From the NCBI GenBank assembly GCA_036435485.1, contig CM071598.1, forward strand, positions 122,390,148 through 122,454,147: a DNA stretch of 64,000 nt, given 5' to 3'. Source of the DNA: Saposhnikovia divaricata (lineage: Eukaryota > Streptophyta > Magnoliopsida > Apiales > Apiaceae). Positions 51,015 to 62,285 of this stretch are shown here, in pieces; positions within the stretch are counted from its first letter, which is position 1, and each line of letters starts with the position of its first letter. The translations under genes were made by a program, and so were the position numbers. Under the pieces are notes generated by a model, which worked only from the letters and a program-made list of their open reading frames with translations, was not told where the DNA came from and ran no database searches.

Positions 51015-51433
51015 TTATCTTTTGAGCCTTGCATGGCTTATGTTTGCCTCATGTGGCTCTTATTCAGTTCTCGTTTTATCCTGACTTTGCTCATGGTCCT
51101 TCACGGACTTATATTTTTATTCGGTGTTGTGTGTAACTTATAACTCTGTCCCCTAGGGGTATATTATCTACATGATTGTTTCCTTTAATTCATACGTTCT
51201 TTTTTTACGGTACTTGGTCATCCTAGACTTACACACATCAGGTGTTTGGTACATCATTAAAATCACAGAAACATAGAATGGAAAACAAACTTGTATTAAT
51301 AACGTGAAATGGGCTCTGCCCTTACATAAGATTATAAGTTCTACTATGAGCAACATGCTCTACAATGGTTTTATATAAACCTTATTTCTATTTCTATTAG
51401 ATAGGCAAAAAGCTAAGTCCTTACTAGGAGAGC
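51015..51433. other. Gap between convergent pol and antisense gene ends
   Basis: The two transcripts run toward each other here. No coding exon is visible. Poly(A) signals of both may overlap in this stretch. Confidence 0.4.
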
Positions 51434-52913
51434 TTAAACATAATAAATCTTGAGATTCGAGGCGTGCCAAGTACGAGGCACCTCGCTTCCATCCAAGGTT
51501 TCCAACTTGTAAGAACCTCTTCCCAACGTTTTGCTGACTCTATACGGCCCTTCCCAATTAGGGGCTAACTTGCCTGTCTGTCCAATTCCAGATGCTTCTA
51601 TCTTCCTTAAAACCAAGTCACCTTGTTTAAAGAACCTTTCTTTAACCCTATGGTTGTAATAAAAAGATGCCCTCTGCTGGTGCTCTACATTGCGGGCATT
51701 CGCTTCGTCCCTGACTTCATAATTAAATCAAGGGAAAACCTCATGCCTTCCTCATTGGTTTCCTGCTCATATGCTTCCACCCTTGGAGACGCATGAGAGA
51801 TCTCCATGGGCACTATTGCCTCTGCTCCATAGGCTAGCAAAAACGGGGTAGCCCCTGTTGTCACTTTACAGGTAGTACGATATGCCCACAGAATAGGCAG
51901 CAGCTCATCCACCCACGTGTTCTTGAACGTTCGACCCTTTTCTTAAGTCCATCCAGGATAATCTGATTCGCTACCTCAGCTTTCCCATTAGCCTGAGGGT
52001 GAGCTACTGAAGTGAAGCGAAGTTCGATGGCGTTCTCCTCACAATACTTCTTAAACTCCTCATTGTTGAATTGGCACCCATTATCTGTCACAAGGATTCG
52101 TGGGATACCGTATCTGCAAATCACGTTCTCCCAGAAGAACTGGGCAACTTGTTGGGTGGATATCTTAGCTAACGTCTTAGCTTCAATCCACTTGGTAAAA
52201 TAGTCGATGCCCACTATCAAGAACTTCCTTTGTGCTGAAGCTACAGGGAAAGGACCTAGAATGTCCATCCCCCACATGGCAAACGGAATAGGAGAGTTAA
52301 TTGACGTTAACATCTCTAGCAGCTGCCTAACAATCGGAGCATGTTTCTGACACCTGTCACACTTCTTGACATAACTTTGCGCATCTGCCAACATCTGTGG
52401 CCAATAAAATCCCAAACGGGTGATCTTATGGGCTAGGGCTCTGCCCCCCAAGTGTTGGCCACAGATCCCATCATGAACTTCCTTTAATGCTTCTTCTGCC
52501 TCTTGGGGCCTCAAACACTTCAAGTACGGGATAACAAAAGACCTCTTGTACAGGATGCCTTCAATCAAGACATATCTCAATGCTCTCACTGATAGTTTCC
52601 GCGCCTCCGAGGCGTCTTCGGGAAGCCATCCCGTTTCCAAATGTGCCTTGATAGGATCTATCCAACAACTTCCTATATCAATGGGTGCCACCAATTTCGA
52701 ATTGATGGAAGGGGCCTTTAAGACCTGGAAGTAAACACTCCCTGCATAATTCTCTATCTTAGAAGAGGCAAACTTCGATAGGGTATCGGCCTTGACGTTC
52801 TCCTCCCTCAGAATGTGCTTCATATAGCATTCATCAAACTGAGTCATAACGGCTTTCACAATCCTTAGGTATTTTGCCATAGTTTCATCCTTGGCTTCGA
52901 ACTCACCATTCAC
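51434..52913 (-). pseudogene. pol: integrase region, broken
   Basis: Integrase inserts the cDNA copy into the genome. The zinc-binding HHCC part is visible (HDGICGQHLGG, then YVKKCDRCQKHA). The DDE core has GMDILGPFPV, LVTDNGCQFNNEEF and the Glu in ANGKAEVANQ. The C-terminal end (NWEGPYRVSKTLGRGSYKLE, then TWHASNLKIYY) is in other frames. At least two frameshifts, near 51925 and 51725, and a stop at 52914-52916 split it. Confidence 0.85.
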
Positions 52914-53550
52914 CTATGATACTACGAGCCTCGAATCTCCACAAACTTTAAGGTTCTTGACTCTCAATATTCTGGCCAAGCCTAATCCGGCTATCAAGGC
53001 TTCATATTCAGCTTCGTTGTTGGTTGTTGGAAAGTCCAACTTCAAAGCATATTCTACTAAAAACCCATCGGGGCTTTGCAAGACCAGGCCTGCACCACTA
53101 GACTTTGTTTTTGATGCCCCATCAAAATAGAGCACCCAATATTCCTTCTGATCAGGTACAAGCTCCTCAACTTTACCTTCACCTTCTTGGCTTAACACTA
53201 TCTCCTGCCCCCCGACTTCTTGGTTATCGATGGTACATTCAACCACGAAGTCAGCTAATGCCTGAGCCTTGATGGCCGTCCGAGGCTTATATGTGATATC
53301 AAACTCCCCGAGTTCGATCGTCCATTTAATCAGCCTTCCACTAGCCTTGGGGCTATGCAATATACTTTTTAGCTGCTGATCCGTCAGGACTTCAATCTTG
53401 TGTGCCTAGAAGTAAGGTCGTAGCTTCCTTGAAGCTGTTACTAGCGCCAAAGCAAACTTCTCAATGGGTGAGTCATTCAACTCAGCTCCGTGCAATACCT
53501 TGCTCACGTAGTAGATAGGCTTCTGAATCTTTTTCCTCTCGAATGAGAAC
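52914..53550 (-). pseudogene. pol: RNase H regions, broken
   Basis: After the RT the first RNase H region is in a shifted frame, interrupted by TAG at 53406-53408. Then comes an extra RNase H of the kind found in Tat elements: YWVLYFDGASKTKSSGAGLV, NNEAEYEALIAGLGLA and GDSRLVV, with Asp, Glu and Asp in place. It ends at a TAG (52914-52916) in the middle of the domain, where a CAG codon is expected. Confidence 0.8.
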
Positions 53551-54729
53551 GACACTCAATGCTTGTTCGGATATCGCTAGGTATAAATATAGGGTCTCTC
53601 CAGGACTAGGTTTGGCCAACAACGGGGCCTCAGCCATGTACTTTTTCAGCTGTTCAAAAGCCTCTTGGCTTTCTGAAGTCCATTCAAAATTCTTCACTTT
53701 CTTCAAAGCCTGAAAGAAGGGCAAACATTTGTCGCCAGACCTTGAGATGAATCTTCCCAATGCAGCTATCCTACCAGTCAACTTCTGCACGTCCCTCACA
53801 GAACGGGGTGGTTCCATGTCGAGGATCGCCTTAATGTTATCCGGCTTGGCTTCAATGCCATGTTTTGAAACCATCAAACCCAAAAACTTCCCTGATCCAA
53901 CGCCAAAAGCATACTTGGCCGGATTTAACATCATCTTATGGTGCCTCAGCACTTCAAAAGCCTCTCTGAGGTGTTCAACATGGTCTGCTGTAAACAAGCT
54001 TTTGACCAACATATCATCAACGTAGACCTCCATGGTTTTCCCAATCAGATGGGCAAATATCTTATTTACCAGTCGTTGATAAGTAGCTCCTGAATTCTTT
54101 AGTCCAAAAGCCATGACAAGGTAACAAAAAACACCAAAGTCAGTTATGAAAGATACCTTCGGGATGTCATCTTTATGCATCTTAATCTGGTTGTAGCCGC
54201 TGAAACCATCCATGAAACTCAGCATTTCGTGCCCTGTCGTGGCATCTATTAGTGTGTCAATCCTTGGTAAAGGGAAGCAATCCTTAGGGCATGTGTCATT
54301 CAAATCGGTGAAGTCTATACACATCCTCCACTTTCCGTTGGCTTTCTTGACCATCACAGGGTTAGCCAACCATTCAGGGAACTGAATCTCCTCAATAAAA
54401 CCAGCTTTTAAGAGCTTGTCCACCTCTTGCTTAATGGCCTCTTGTCTTTCCGGAGCAAAGTTCCTCTTCTTATATTTTATTGCCTTCCGCTTGGGGTCGA
54501 CATTCAACCTGTGAGTTATGAGTTGGGGGTCTATCCCTGGCATATCAGCTGCCGTCCAAGTGAACACATCTCTATTTTCTTGTAGGAATTCTACCAACTT
54601 GCCCTTCAAGGGTTCTTTTAAAGACGCTCCAACATACGTAACTTTTTCAGGGTCTCGGGAATCCAGTGGTATAGGAATCAAATCTTCTGCCGGCTTCCCG
54701 CGGTGTTCATCATCCCCTCGGACATCCAT
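53482..54729 (-). pseudogene. pol: reverse transcriptase
   Basis: This is the longest clean part of pol. Motifs: KLLKAGFIEEIQFPEWLANP, VMVKKANGKWRMCIDFTDLN, FPLPRIDTLID, LSFMDGFSGYNQI, then the active site YVDDMLVKS and later KFLGLMVSKHGIE. It is out of frame with the upstream protease at a G run near 54752 and goes out of frame downstream near 53545. RT itself appears open across its motifs. Confidence 0.9.
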
Positions 54730-54734
54730 GTCTT

Positions 54735-56318
54735 CTATCGGGAGGACCTGCCCCCCACTCCATCAGCTCTTAATGCGGCCACATAACAACTTCTGGCCAT
54801 CTTCTGATCACCCTTCTGTTCTCCAATGCCATTCCTAGTTGGAAACTTAACTTTCATGTGGTAGCTTGAGGCAACAGCCTTAAACGCGTGAAGTCCAGTC
54901 CTTCCGAGGATCGCATTATACGTGGAAACTGCATTGATTACCTGGAAATTTAACATCTGAGTAGCTTCCTTGGGCTCCTGTCCAATAGTAACCGGTAGCT
55001 GGATGGTCCCTTCAACATTGGATTCGACTCCATTGAACCCATATATAGGCATATTGTTTGGAGTCAACTGCGAGTCGTTGTATCCCATCTTCACAAATGC
55101 ATCATGAAACAAAATATCGACAGAAGCTCCATTGTCTATCAAGACTCGCTTCACTTCTGAATTTCCAATTACTGGGGTTATGACCAACGGGTCGTCATGG
55201 GGGAACTTCACCCCTTCCAAGTCTGAATCATCAAAACCAATCACTACTTCAGTCTTTGCACATTTTGGGGCCTCTCCCACGATGTGCATTACCTCCCTGG
55301 CATATGCCTTTCGAGAGTTCCTTGTTGTGCCAGCCGCAGTCGGGCCTCCCCAAATCATGTTAATAACTGGCCCTCGTGGATGGGGGTTACGATCACGATC
55401 GTTGTCCCATCTATCATTATCCCTTCTATCATAGTCTCTCCTTTGATTTCCACGATCTTTGCCTTTCGTGAACCTGCTCAACTTTCCTTTTCGGATCAAG
55501 AATTCGATCTCGTCCTTAAGTTGCCTGCAATCATCGGTGTCATGTCCTATATCCTTGTGGAACCTACAGTATTGATCCTTGTTTCTCTTTGCGGGATCAC
55601 CCCTGAGTGGTTTCGGCCATCGGAAATCCTTGTCTTTCTCAATATCCATCAGGATTTGACTCCTAGGGGCATTCAACCTCGCGTATTCAGAGAACCTTGG
55701 TCCCAAATTTTTCTTAGGGGCAGAGTTTGAGTCCTTGCTAGTCCGGGGATATTTGTCCCTAGCATCGTACTCCTGCTCTTGCTTCCGCTTCCGGGTATTT
55801 CCGTTTCCTCCATTTGTTGTAGGGGCTTCTGCCTTCCTCATGCTCTCTTCTGCTTTTATGTATTTGCTCGCCCTTCTTTGGAGCTCAGTCATGCTCTCAG
55901 GGGGATGTTTTGCCAACGACATCTGAAAGTAAGTGTTCGTTGTTCCATTCTCCAGGGCTATCATATCTACCTTGTTCTCCAGGTCTGGGACGTTCAATGT
56001 CTCCTTGGTGAAACGCTTGAGATAATCCCTCAGGTTCTCATTCTTCCCTTGTTTCACTTGCATGAGAGATGCAGAGCTTTTTTCATGGACTTTTCCACTA
56101 ACAAAATGATTGATGAAAGTAGTGCTCAACTCCTTGAAGGAGCAAATTGAGTTTGTGGGCAACCGGCTATACCATCTTTGAGCCATGCCTGCCAGGGTTT
56201 GAGGAAACTCCCTACACTTAAGAGCGTCGCTAGCGGGTTGTAACAGCAGTGCGTTTGAGAATGTCCTGACATGATTCGAGGGATCACCCATTCCATCGTA
56301 TGGTTTTATCGTGGGCAT
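54735..56318 (-). pseudogene. gag-protease
   Basis: A typical gypsy gag core (FPQTLAGMAQRWYSRLPTNS, FINHFVSGK, QGKNENLRDYLKRFTKE) is followed by a single zinc-knuckle-like motif (YCRFHKDIGHDTDDCRQL). Then comes an aspartic protease with the active-site variant RVLIDNGASVDILF, where the usual D-[ST]-G-[AS] reads D-N-G-A. The start is not a real beginning: the frame continues upstream beyond a TGA at about 56331. Confidence 0.85.
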
Positions 56319-56330
56319 CTTAAATTTTCA

Positions 56331-57186
56331 GGAAACACGAGAGTTCATCACCTCCTCAGTGAACGGGGGTGTGGGATCGTCAGGGTCTCCGAGTGGCATC
56401 AGGTCTTTGGGATCACCCCTGGGGGGTTTCCACCCTTGTAGCTCCTCCAGTTGGGGCATCAGCCCTTCTTGGTCTCCTTAAAGATCTTTCCAAATCAATG
56501 AAGGGAATCTCCCTCGAAGTTAGAGGGGGCCTATTCTGTTTCTGCCTTGCTTGCTCCCTGGCTATATCGTCATTCAGCCTTTGGATCTCAGCCTCATAAG
56601 CCTTGATTCTCTCAGCGGCTGTTTGAGGAGGTCCATCATGGATTCTTCGAGTCCTTCCCATAGGCTCCTTGCTTGCACGTCACCTCCTCGGGGCTTCATC
56701 ACGATCGTCGTCCTCAGACGAGGAATCATCAGTGTAAGGTACGGAGTAATCATAATACCCTTGCTTAGGAGGGGCTAAACCCCTAACATAGGGAGACTGA
56801 TACGACTCAGGTATCTGTAGAGCGTGACCACTTGGTCTAGGATCCCTACGATTTGGAGGGTAGTTAGGCAATCCGTATAACGGATCGGTGCTCACGGGGA
56901 GTGTAGTGGTGGAGATCTGAACTCCTGAGAGTGGGGGACGGCTATTTAATGGTGAGACCACCATCTGAAGCTTATTGGTCTCCCGTCCCGGATGGACGTC
57001 CACTGGTAAGGTTCTCTCAACATGGAGATTCGTCCCTATGGGTTGAGAAACTTGAGGCTGAGTGGTTGTCTCTATTAATAGGGGTACATACCCTTGCTCC
57101 GTAACAACGGGTGGAGCGGTAGAGATGGCTGGTGGATCAGAAGTAATAGGAACGTTCTCGGTTGTCGTTCTTCGTGTGTTAACCAA
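56331..57186 (-). pseudogene. gag N-terminal part, split
   Basis: The frame starts at ATG 57186 (MVNTRRTTTENVPITSDPPA), just after the primer-binding region. It is Pro/Thr-rich and becomes acidic (SSEDDDRDEAPRR). TGA at 56680-56682 interrupts it. The same frame runs on with a coiled-coil-like stretch (AERIKAYEAEIQRLNDDIAR) until a frameshift near 56440. A further TGA near 56331 separates it from the gag core. Confidence 0.75.
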
Positions 57187-57198
57187 GGTTGATGTTGT

Positions 57199-57219
57199 CG
57201 TCCCACAGACGTCGCCAAA
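57199..57219 (-). other. Primer-binding site region
   Basis: Directly inside the 5' LTR the element strand reads TTTGGCGACGTCTGTGGGA, close to the TGGCGCCGTCTGTGGGA-type site seen in many Tat-like elements. The exact tRNA cannot be fixed without comparison. Confidence 0.6.
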
Positions 57220-57762
57220 TGTTGTGGAACAAAAAGTAGGGTTATCGAATTGCGGCTAGGGTTCGTGAGCTTCGTGCTTTAATGGCTGTGCTTGTGTTAC
57301 CGTGACCTAATTCGGGTCTTCACAAGATGCCTACGTATCTCAAAGTTGAGAATCAATCCAAAAAACGTAGTTCTGAGATGAGGGGTCTGGCCCTTTATAT
57401 AGGCTGTAGGAGCCTTAGAATCGTAATAGGGTTTGGAGACTTGGTGGACAAGTCACCGTTATTGAGGAAGGTCCTGACTCCTTCCTTATAGGAATTAGTT
57501 TCTATGTCGAATTAGGTACCTTGGAGGCTATACAATATCCCTAGGATATTCTAGAACGTTCCTGGTTTCTAGAACGTTCCCGGTTTGTGGATCAGGCCCA
57601 TGTTATAAACAAGCTTATATCGGGCGTCCCCGGTTTGGGCTATTCTTTTGGGCTTAATCACTAACCACGAATTTAATGCCCAACTAGGGTTTCGGGCCTT
57701 ATTTATGAGCCAATAAATACTATATTAATTATATCTTTAGGGATTATTTTTCACCCATATCA
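57220..57762 (-). repeat. 5' LTR of the Tat-type element
   Basis: 543 bp, TG to CA (read on plus), followed by the GGTTA duplication. On the element strand it should hold the promoter of gag-pol. Confidence 0.95.
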
Positions 57763-57767
57763 GGTTA

Positions 57768-58508
57768 ACTTTGGATTGTTTTGATACGTTTATTATGAAC
57801 TAAACTTGTATGAGTTAGGATTTTTATGGAACCCTAGTATGGGATTGTTGGTGTTTTGATAAGAAGTACTATATGCAGTTTATAGTTTATTCGTTCAAGT
57901 GGATATCATGATATATATTTGCTATTGTTTGGCCAACTCTAGTATATGATTGAGTTAATTATAATACTGAGAGGGTTATGATTAACTGACACAATACTTG
58001 AATGGTGCATGATTATATCTGCTGATATTAATTTTGTGACGGTATAGACATATATTGTTACGTTGCATAGCCGTGTGAGATTGGTGCTTAATTGTATTCT
58101 GGAAGTTGAATTGGGCATAGACATATGTTAATTTAATGACAGAATATATACCAGAGTGATTTCGAGAGAAACCTATGACCGTTGAATTTCTGGTTAGTAG
58201 ACTGTGACTTGCTATGGTTTTACACTGTTTTATTGCCGACATGAATATATTAGGGGGAAGTAATTATCTTGACTTAGCTACTCGTATCTAAAACTCATCT
58301 GATTCTCTTTGTTAGTATAATATATATTAGTTAATTTAGTTGGTTAATTAGATAAATCAAAACTCTAATCTTGTGTTCTATAACTGAATTGTTCGATATT
58401 AATTACAATTACACAAATAGACAGTCCTTGAGGAACAATTTTCGGTATTTACTACTGTATTACTTGCTTACGATTGTGTACACTTGCACATCTAGATTTT
58501 ATGCAACA
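57768..58508 (+). mobile_element. Athila-like 5' LTR, second part
   Basis: Continues the LTR interrupted at 46213. It ends GCAACA just before AGTTTTTGGCACCGC, which is placed like the primer-binding site of Athila-type elements. Confidence 0.6.
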
Positions 58509-58535
58509 AGTTTTTGGCACCGCTGCCGGGGACTG
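58509..58535 (+). other. Primer-binding site of the Athila-like element
   Basis: TTTTTGGCACCGCTGCCGGG differs in two places from the common TTTTTGGCGCCGTTGCCGGG site and follows directly on the LTR end. Confidence 0.7.
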
Positions 58536-58636
58536 TTTTAGTGTTTATTATAAAATTAATCATCTTGCAGTTTGGTTTATTTTGTGGAGCTTACTTTGGT
58601 AGCTCTTGTTGTTTTTCAGGTTAACAACATAGAGTT

Positions 58637-59185
58637 ATGTATTCTCCATATGCGATGGGTATGGTGTATGACGAAGAGTGTGCTGCACGAGAACAAGAAC
58701 TTCTTTCGTTGCAGAGTAGATTATCTTCTGTGGCAGATATGATTAAGAATATGGGCATAGGAATGAATCAACCTATGTGGCAACCAATGAGTCCACCAAG
58801 AAGCCAAGTTGACAATGTTTCGTGTGTCTATTGTTGTGGTGCTCATACTTATTTCTACTGTCCTTCTAATCCGGATTCTATTTACTTTGCGGGTAATCAA
58901 AATTGGAGTAGCTCGTATTCCGATTCTTGGAACCAGTCATGGACGCAACCTCTCAATAATTCATGGAGTACTTCATCATTGAACCCTAGCTATTCAAGTT
59001 TTCAGCAACCTCAACAACAAGAGCCTGAAGAAGTTGAACATAGTTCTCTAAAAGCTTTGTTGATGGAAGCTATAGAGAATCAATCAAAATTGTTGAGGAA
59101 CTTAGGGAATCAAGTTGAGGAGCCAATTGATGAGATAAAGAATCAAACGCATGGTTATCTACCATGTGATACTGATAATCATTAA
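58637..59185 (+). pseudogene. Athila-like gag C-terminal part with zinc knuckle
   Basis: The frame from ATG 58637 has a short coiled coil (REQELLSLQSRLSSVADMIK), then CVYCCGAHTYFYCPSNP, a C-x2-C-x4-H-x4-C-like knuckle typical of Athila gag. An Asn/Trp/Ser-rich stretch and LKALLMEAIENQSKLLRNLG follow. TAA ends it at 59183-59185, but coding character goes on in the same frame for about 30 codons. The usual large gag N-terminal domain is missing. Confidence 0.65.
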
Positions 59186-59346
59186 GTTATTGGAAAGGAG
59201 TATTCAGAGCCCGTGGTAGTTGAAAGTAAAGAAGATGTGGAGGTCTCTCAAATTACATTTGTTGATGAAGAACAATATCAATAGAAGATGTTCTAGTTTC
59301 TGATAAATTAGAGCATAATTCGTATGAAGATCCACTGGAGCAGCCC

Positions 59347-60009
59347 ATGATTCTAGATTCTGGACATGAAAACAATGAAGAGGAACATCTAGTTTTGTTG
59401 GAGGTTGATTCACAAGATGCAGAAATAATGCATTATTTTGAGTCATTGGAAGTGCTATCTGCAGAAGACCACCCTCCAAAAGCCTCTATCAAGGAACCAC
59501 CTGATTTGGAACTGAAGTTGTTGTCCTATAATTCTCAAGAGGTTTATTCGAGCTTATTTTCAACATCTTCTATCGTCATCTCAGCAGAATTACCTCCAGA
59601 CAAGAAAGTTGGAAGAGATATTTCAATTTTTCATGATAATATGTGCTCTATAGACGTGCAAATCTTGTTAGTGGACATTGAAATAGGTTCTTTTGGTAAG
59701 CAAAAAAGGTTGACATCTCCAACTTTGTCCATCATTATCTCTGCAGATCTACCGCCTGATAAGGAAGAATTGCTTTTGGAGGTTTTACAAGAGCCCAAGT
59801 CACGTAGTGGATGGATAATTTCAAATATTCCGAATAGTATCTATTCTTTGGGCATGCAAATATGGTGTGGTAACAATGTCACGGGCACTTTTGAAGAGCG
59901 AAGAAGGTTGAAACTTGTTATCAAAGACGTGGTCCCAAAGAAGATAATTAAATGGCCATACAAATTTACGACGCGGAATTTTACACTATGGTGTGAAATT
60001 AACAAGTAA
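59347..60009 (+). pseudogene. Athila-like polyprotein remnant, no protease or RT
   Basis: The frame is open from about 59272 and begins acidic. It has SIKEPPDLELKLLSYNSQEV, which resembles the segment before RT in Athila polyproteins (EPP-LELKPLP), followed by SSIVISAELPPDK twice in variant form. It ends with IIKWPYKFTTRNFTLWCEIN and TAA. No protease, RT or integrase motif is present, so the element is a non-autonomous, large-derivative type. Confidence in the family is moderate. Confidence 0.5.
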
Positions 60010-60640
60010 AAAGCCCACTACCATGTCTAGCTAAAGACTTTAAAGAAAGGCGCTTCTTGGGAGGTAACCCATGCTTGTTGTGGTTAGTTTATTTTTGTTT
60101 TATTTTGTAATTTTTTTTGTAAGATATTTATATATTATTATTATTGTTATTATTATTATTATTTTAATTTTTTTTGTATTTATTTATTTTATCTCCCAAA
60201 AGGTGCCTTGATGGTTTTGTGTGAAGTGTGTCAGTGAAAAAAAAAGAAAAAAAATTAAGAGCCGGAAAGAATTATATGGGAAAAAAAATGTTGGTTGTGC
60301 TGATTTTGAGAAAAAAGAAAAAGAACAGGAATGACATGTTGCACATGCAATTTATGAGACGGTCGTGCCAGATTGAAAGAAAAAAAAATTTGAGGAACAG
60401 GGAGTCAGAGATTATTTGATGGGGGTGCGACTTGTGAAGCGGGCGTGCGTTAATCTCTGTGATCAAAATTTATTTCGGTAGCTGACTTCCGCTCTTTCAG
60501 TCTCACGCGCGCCCCGATGCATAGTAGCAAACCTGCGGTGTATGTCCAGCTCAATTCGAGCCCATTAGTCTGATGCGGCACAAGTCCGGCCCAGTTTCAG
60601 CACCTCAGCAGCCTGCTCTTTTACAAAAATATTTGGGAAA
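60010..60640 (+). other. 3' untranslated region of the Athila-like element
   Basis: AAGACTTTAAAGAAAGGCGC, then TTCTTGGGAGGTAACCCATG (60030-60073), is a conserved stretch found after the coding part of Athila-like elements. (TTA)n at 60130-60165 and a purine-rich stretch at 60236-60420 follow. No gene is seen. Confidence 0.5.
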
Positions 60641-60718
60641 TGGTGGAGTGGGGAGTTGAACCCCTGATCTAAAGGGAAAGAATTTCTATTTGCCAACTGC
60701 TACCACTTGAGCTGGGTA
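60641..60718 (-). ncRNA. tRNA-like sequence (tRNA pseudogene or SINE head)
   Basis: On the minus strand AGCTCAAGTGGTAG resembles box A (D arm), and about 39 bases later GGGGTTCAACTCCCC resembles box B with a perfect T-arm stem. The expected anticodon arm between them is weak and the acceptor stem does not close well, so a working tRNA is unlikely. A SINE or an old tRNA-derived insertion in the retroelement is more likely. Confidence 0.45.
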
Positions 60719-62132
60719 CACATTGGTAATGATTATTGGACTACAATTTATATATATTGATCATGGACCTGGAATTTCAGCACACTTCTAGGAGACCGGA
60801 GCAAGCTTGAACAATAATTTTTAACGGGCACTTCATGCAGTATTAGGGGAGTATTTCTAACTTTTCTTTGCACATTTTTTTTTATTTTTATTTTTTTATT
60901 TTCTTTTGAGGATTTTTATTAATTATATATATATTTTTTAAATATATATTCATTGAGGACAATGAATGGCTTAAGTGTGAGGAGTGGTTTCCAGCATAAA
61001 AATAAAATAAAAAAAAATTAGGATCATTAATAATTTTATTTTTTTAATAATTTTATTTTTAGGATAATTTTTTTCTTTTCTTTTCTTAGTTTTTTAGGAC
61101 ATTAGATATTTCTTTTTTAGATTTTATTTTAGGATAGTTAAAAAAAATTAGAAAAACACAAAAAAAACTAGAAAATTTAAAAAATTGATTGCCTTGTCAA
61201 TATAGCATGTTAATAAGGATAAGTACACACCATGTAGGCTAATTTTTTTGAGTGTCATATTTATGTCTCCTTAGCGTAAAATACCTTATGCATGATGATG
61301 TCTTGTACGTGCTTGCGAAAATTCAAAACTTGAATGTATGTCATTGTCAATTTTGATGAGTATGGCATGCTATCACAATGTGAGATTTTGAGCCTTAATT
61401 TGTGATTGATACATCTTTTATCAATCTATTTTTTTTGTGGTGAGATATTCGTCATTGTCATGTTGCTCTAGAACTTGTTTTAAACCAGGTCGTGTGTATA
61501 TTGATATTGTGTATTATGTAAAAATGATAAAGGCACTAGGTTTAACCGTATTCTCCCAAACAGTACCCTTCAAAATAATCCTTAGTGAGTCCCCTTGAGC
61601 CTATATCCTTTTTCTTTTGTATATCACCATCTAAATCTTGAGCTTACTTATTTCTTCTTGTCTTGATTGACTAGTAGAGCATTGTGATGTATACAAGGGA
61701 TTGGTAAAATATTAAGTGTGGGGATATCTTTGTTATTGTGTGAAATTTGGGTGGGAATTGAATTGGTTTGGCTATTCCTTCTTCGTGACACTTCAATAAA
61801 GTCACTCGAATCAATAAAAAAAATGAGGAAGTGAGAAAAGAAAAAATAGAGTGAAAAAAAAATCAAAATAAAAAGAAAAAAAAATGAAAAAAAATAAAGA
61901 AAAAGAGAAAGAGAGTGTATGTTCAATGATTCTTGCAATGTGAAATTTATGAGTTTACGTTATTATGCGGGATGATATCTCAAGGTTAGTTTCATGTTGA
62001 GTGCTTCAAGTGTATATGAACATTATGCTCTATTTAGTTGTCAAGTTTAGCCACTTGTTAGCCTATTTCTTTGATTTCCTACCCCTCACCTAAGCCTCGT
62101 TACAACTCTTGACAAAGACCTTTTGATTTATA
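60719..62132. other. Non-coding distal part of the Athila-like element
   Basis: GAGGACAATGAATGGCTTAA, then GTGTGAGGAGTGG near 60955-60990, resembles the polypurine tract region of Athila-like elements. A second AAGTGTGGGGATAT lies near 61715. I see no LTR matching the 45592 start, so the 3' LTR is deleted or diverged. Many A/T runs; no gene. Confidence 0.45.
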
Positions 62133-62244
62133 CTGTAATAACCGCGAATTTTCGAATAAATTTTTCTACTCGATATTTAAATTTTATTTAAGAACGATAT
62201 ACGAGTATTTGATTTGTTTTTAGTGCGAGTGCCGTAAATTTTAG

Positions 62245-62285
<41 letters not shown>

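Larger units (their letters stand above)
46214..57762 (-). mobile_element. Ty3/gypsy LTR retrotransposon, Tat/Retand type
   Basis: Two 543-bp LTRs (46214-46756 and 57220-57762) start TG and end CA and are flanked by the 5-bp duplication GGTTA (46209-46213 and 57763-57767). By eye they differ at roughly 15 positions, about 97% identity. Coding sense is minus: gag, protease, RT, two RNase H regions, then integrase. The extra RNase H and an antisense gene in the 3' part fit the Tat/Retand lineage. Many stops and frameshifts interrupt gag-pol, so this copy is not autonomous despite its young LTRs. It interrupts the LTR of an older Athila-like element. Confidence 0.9.

Noticed and set aside
60641..60718. 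Functional tRNA gene
   Set aside because: Acceptor stem and anticodon arm do not fold properly despite good promoter boxes.
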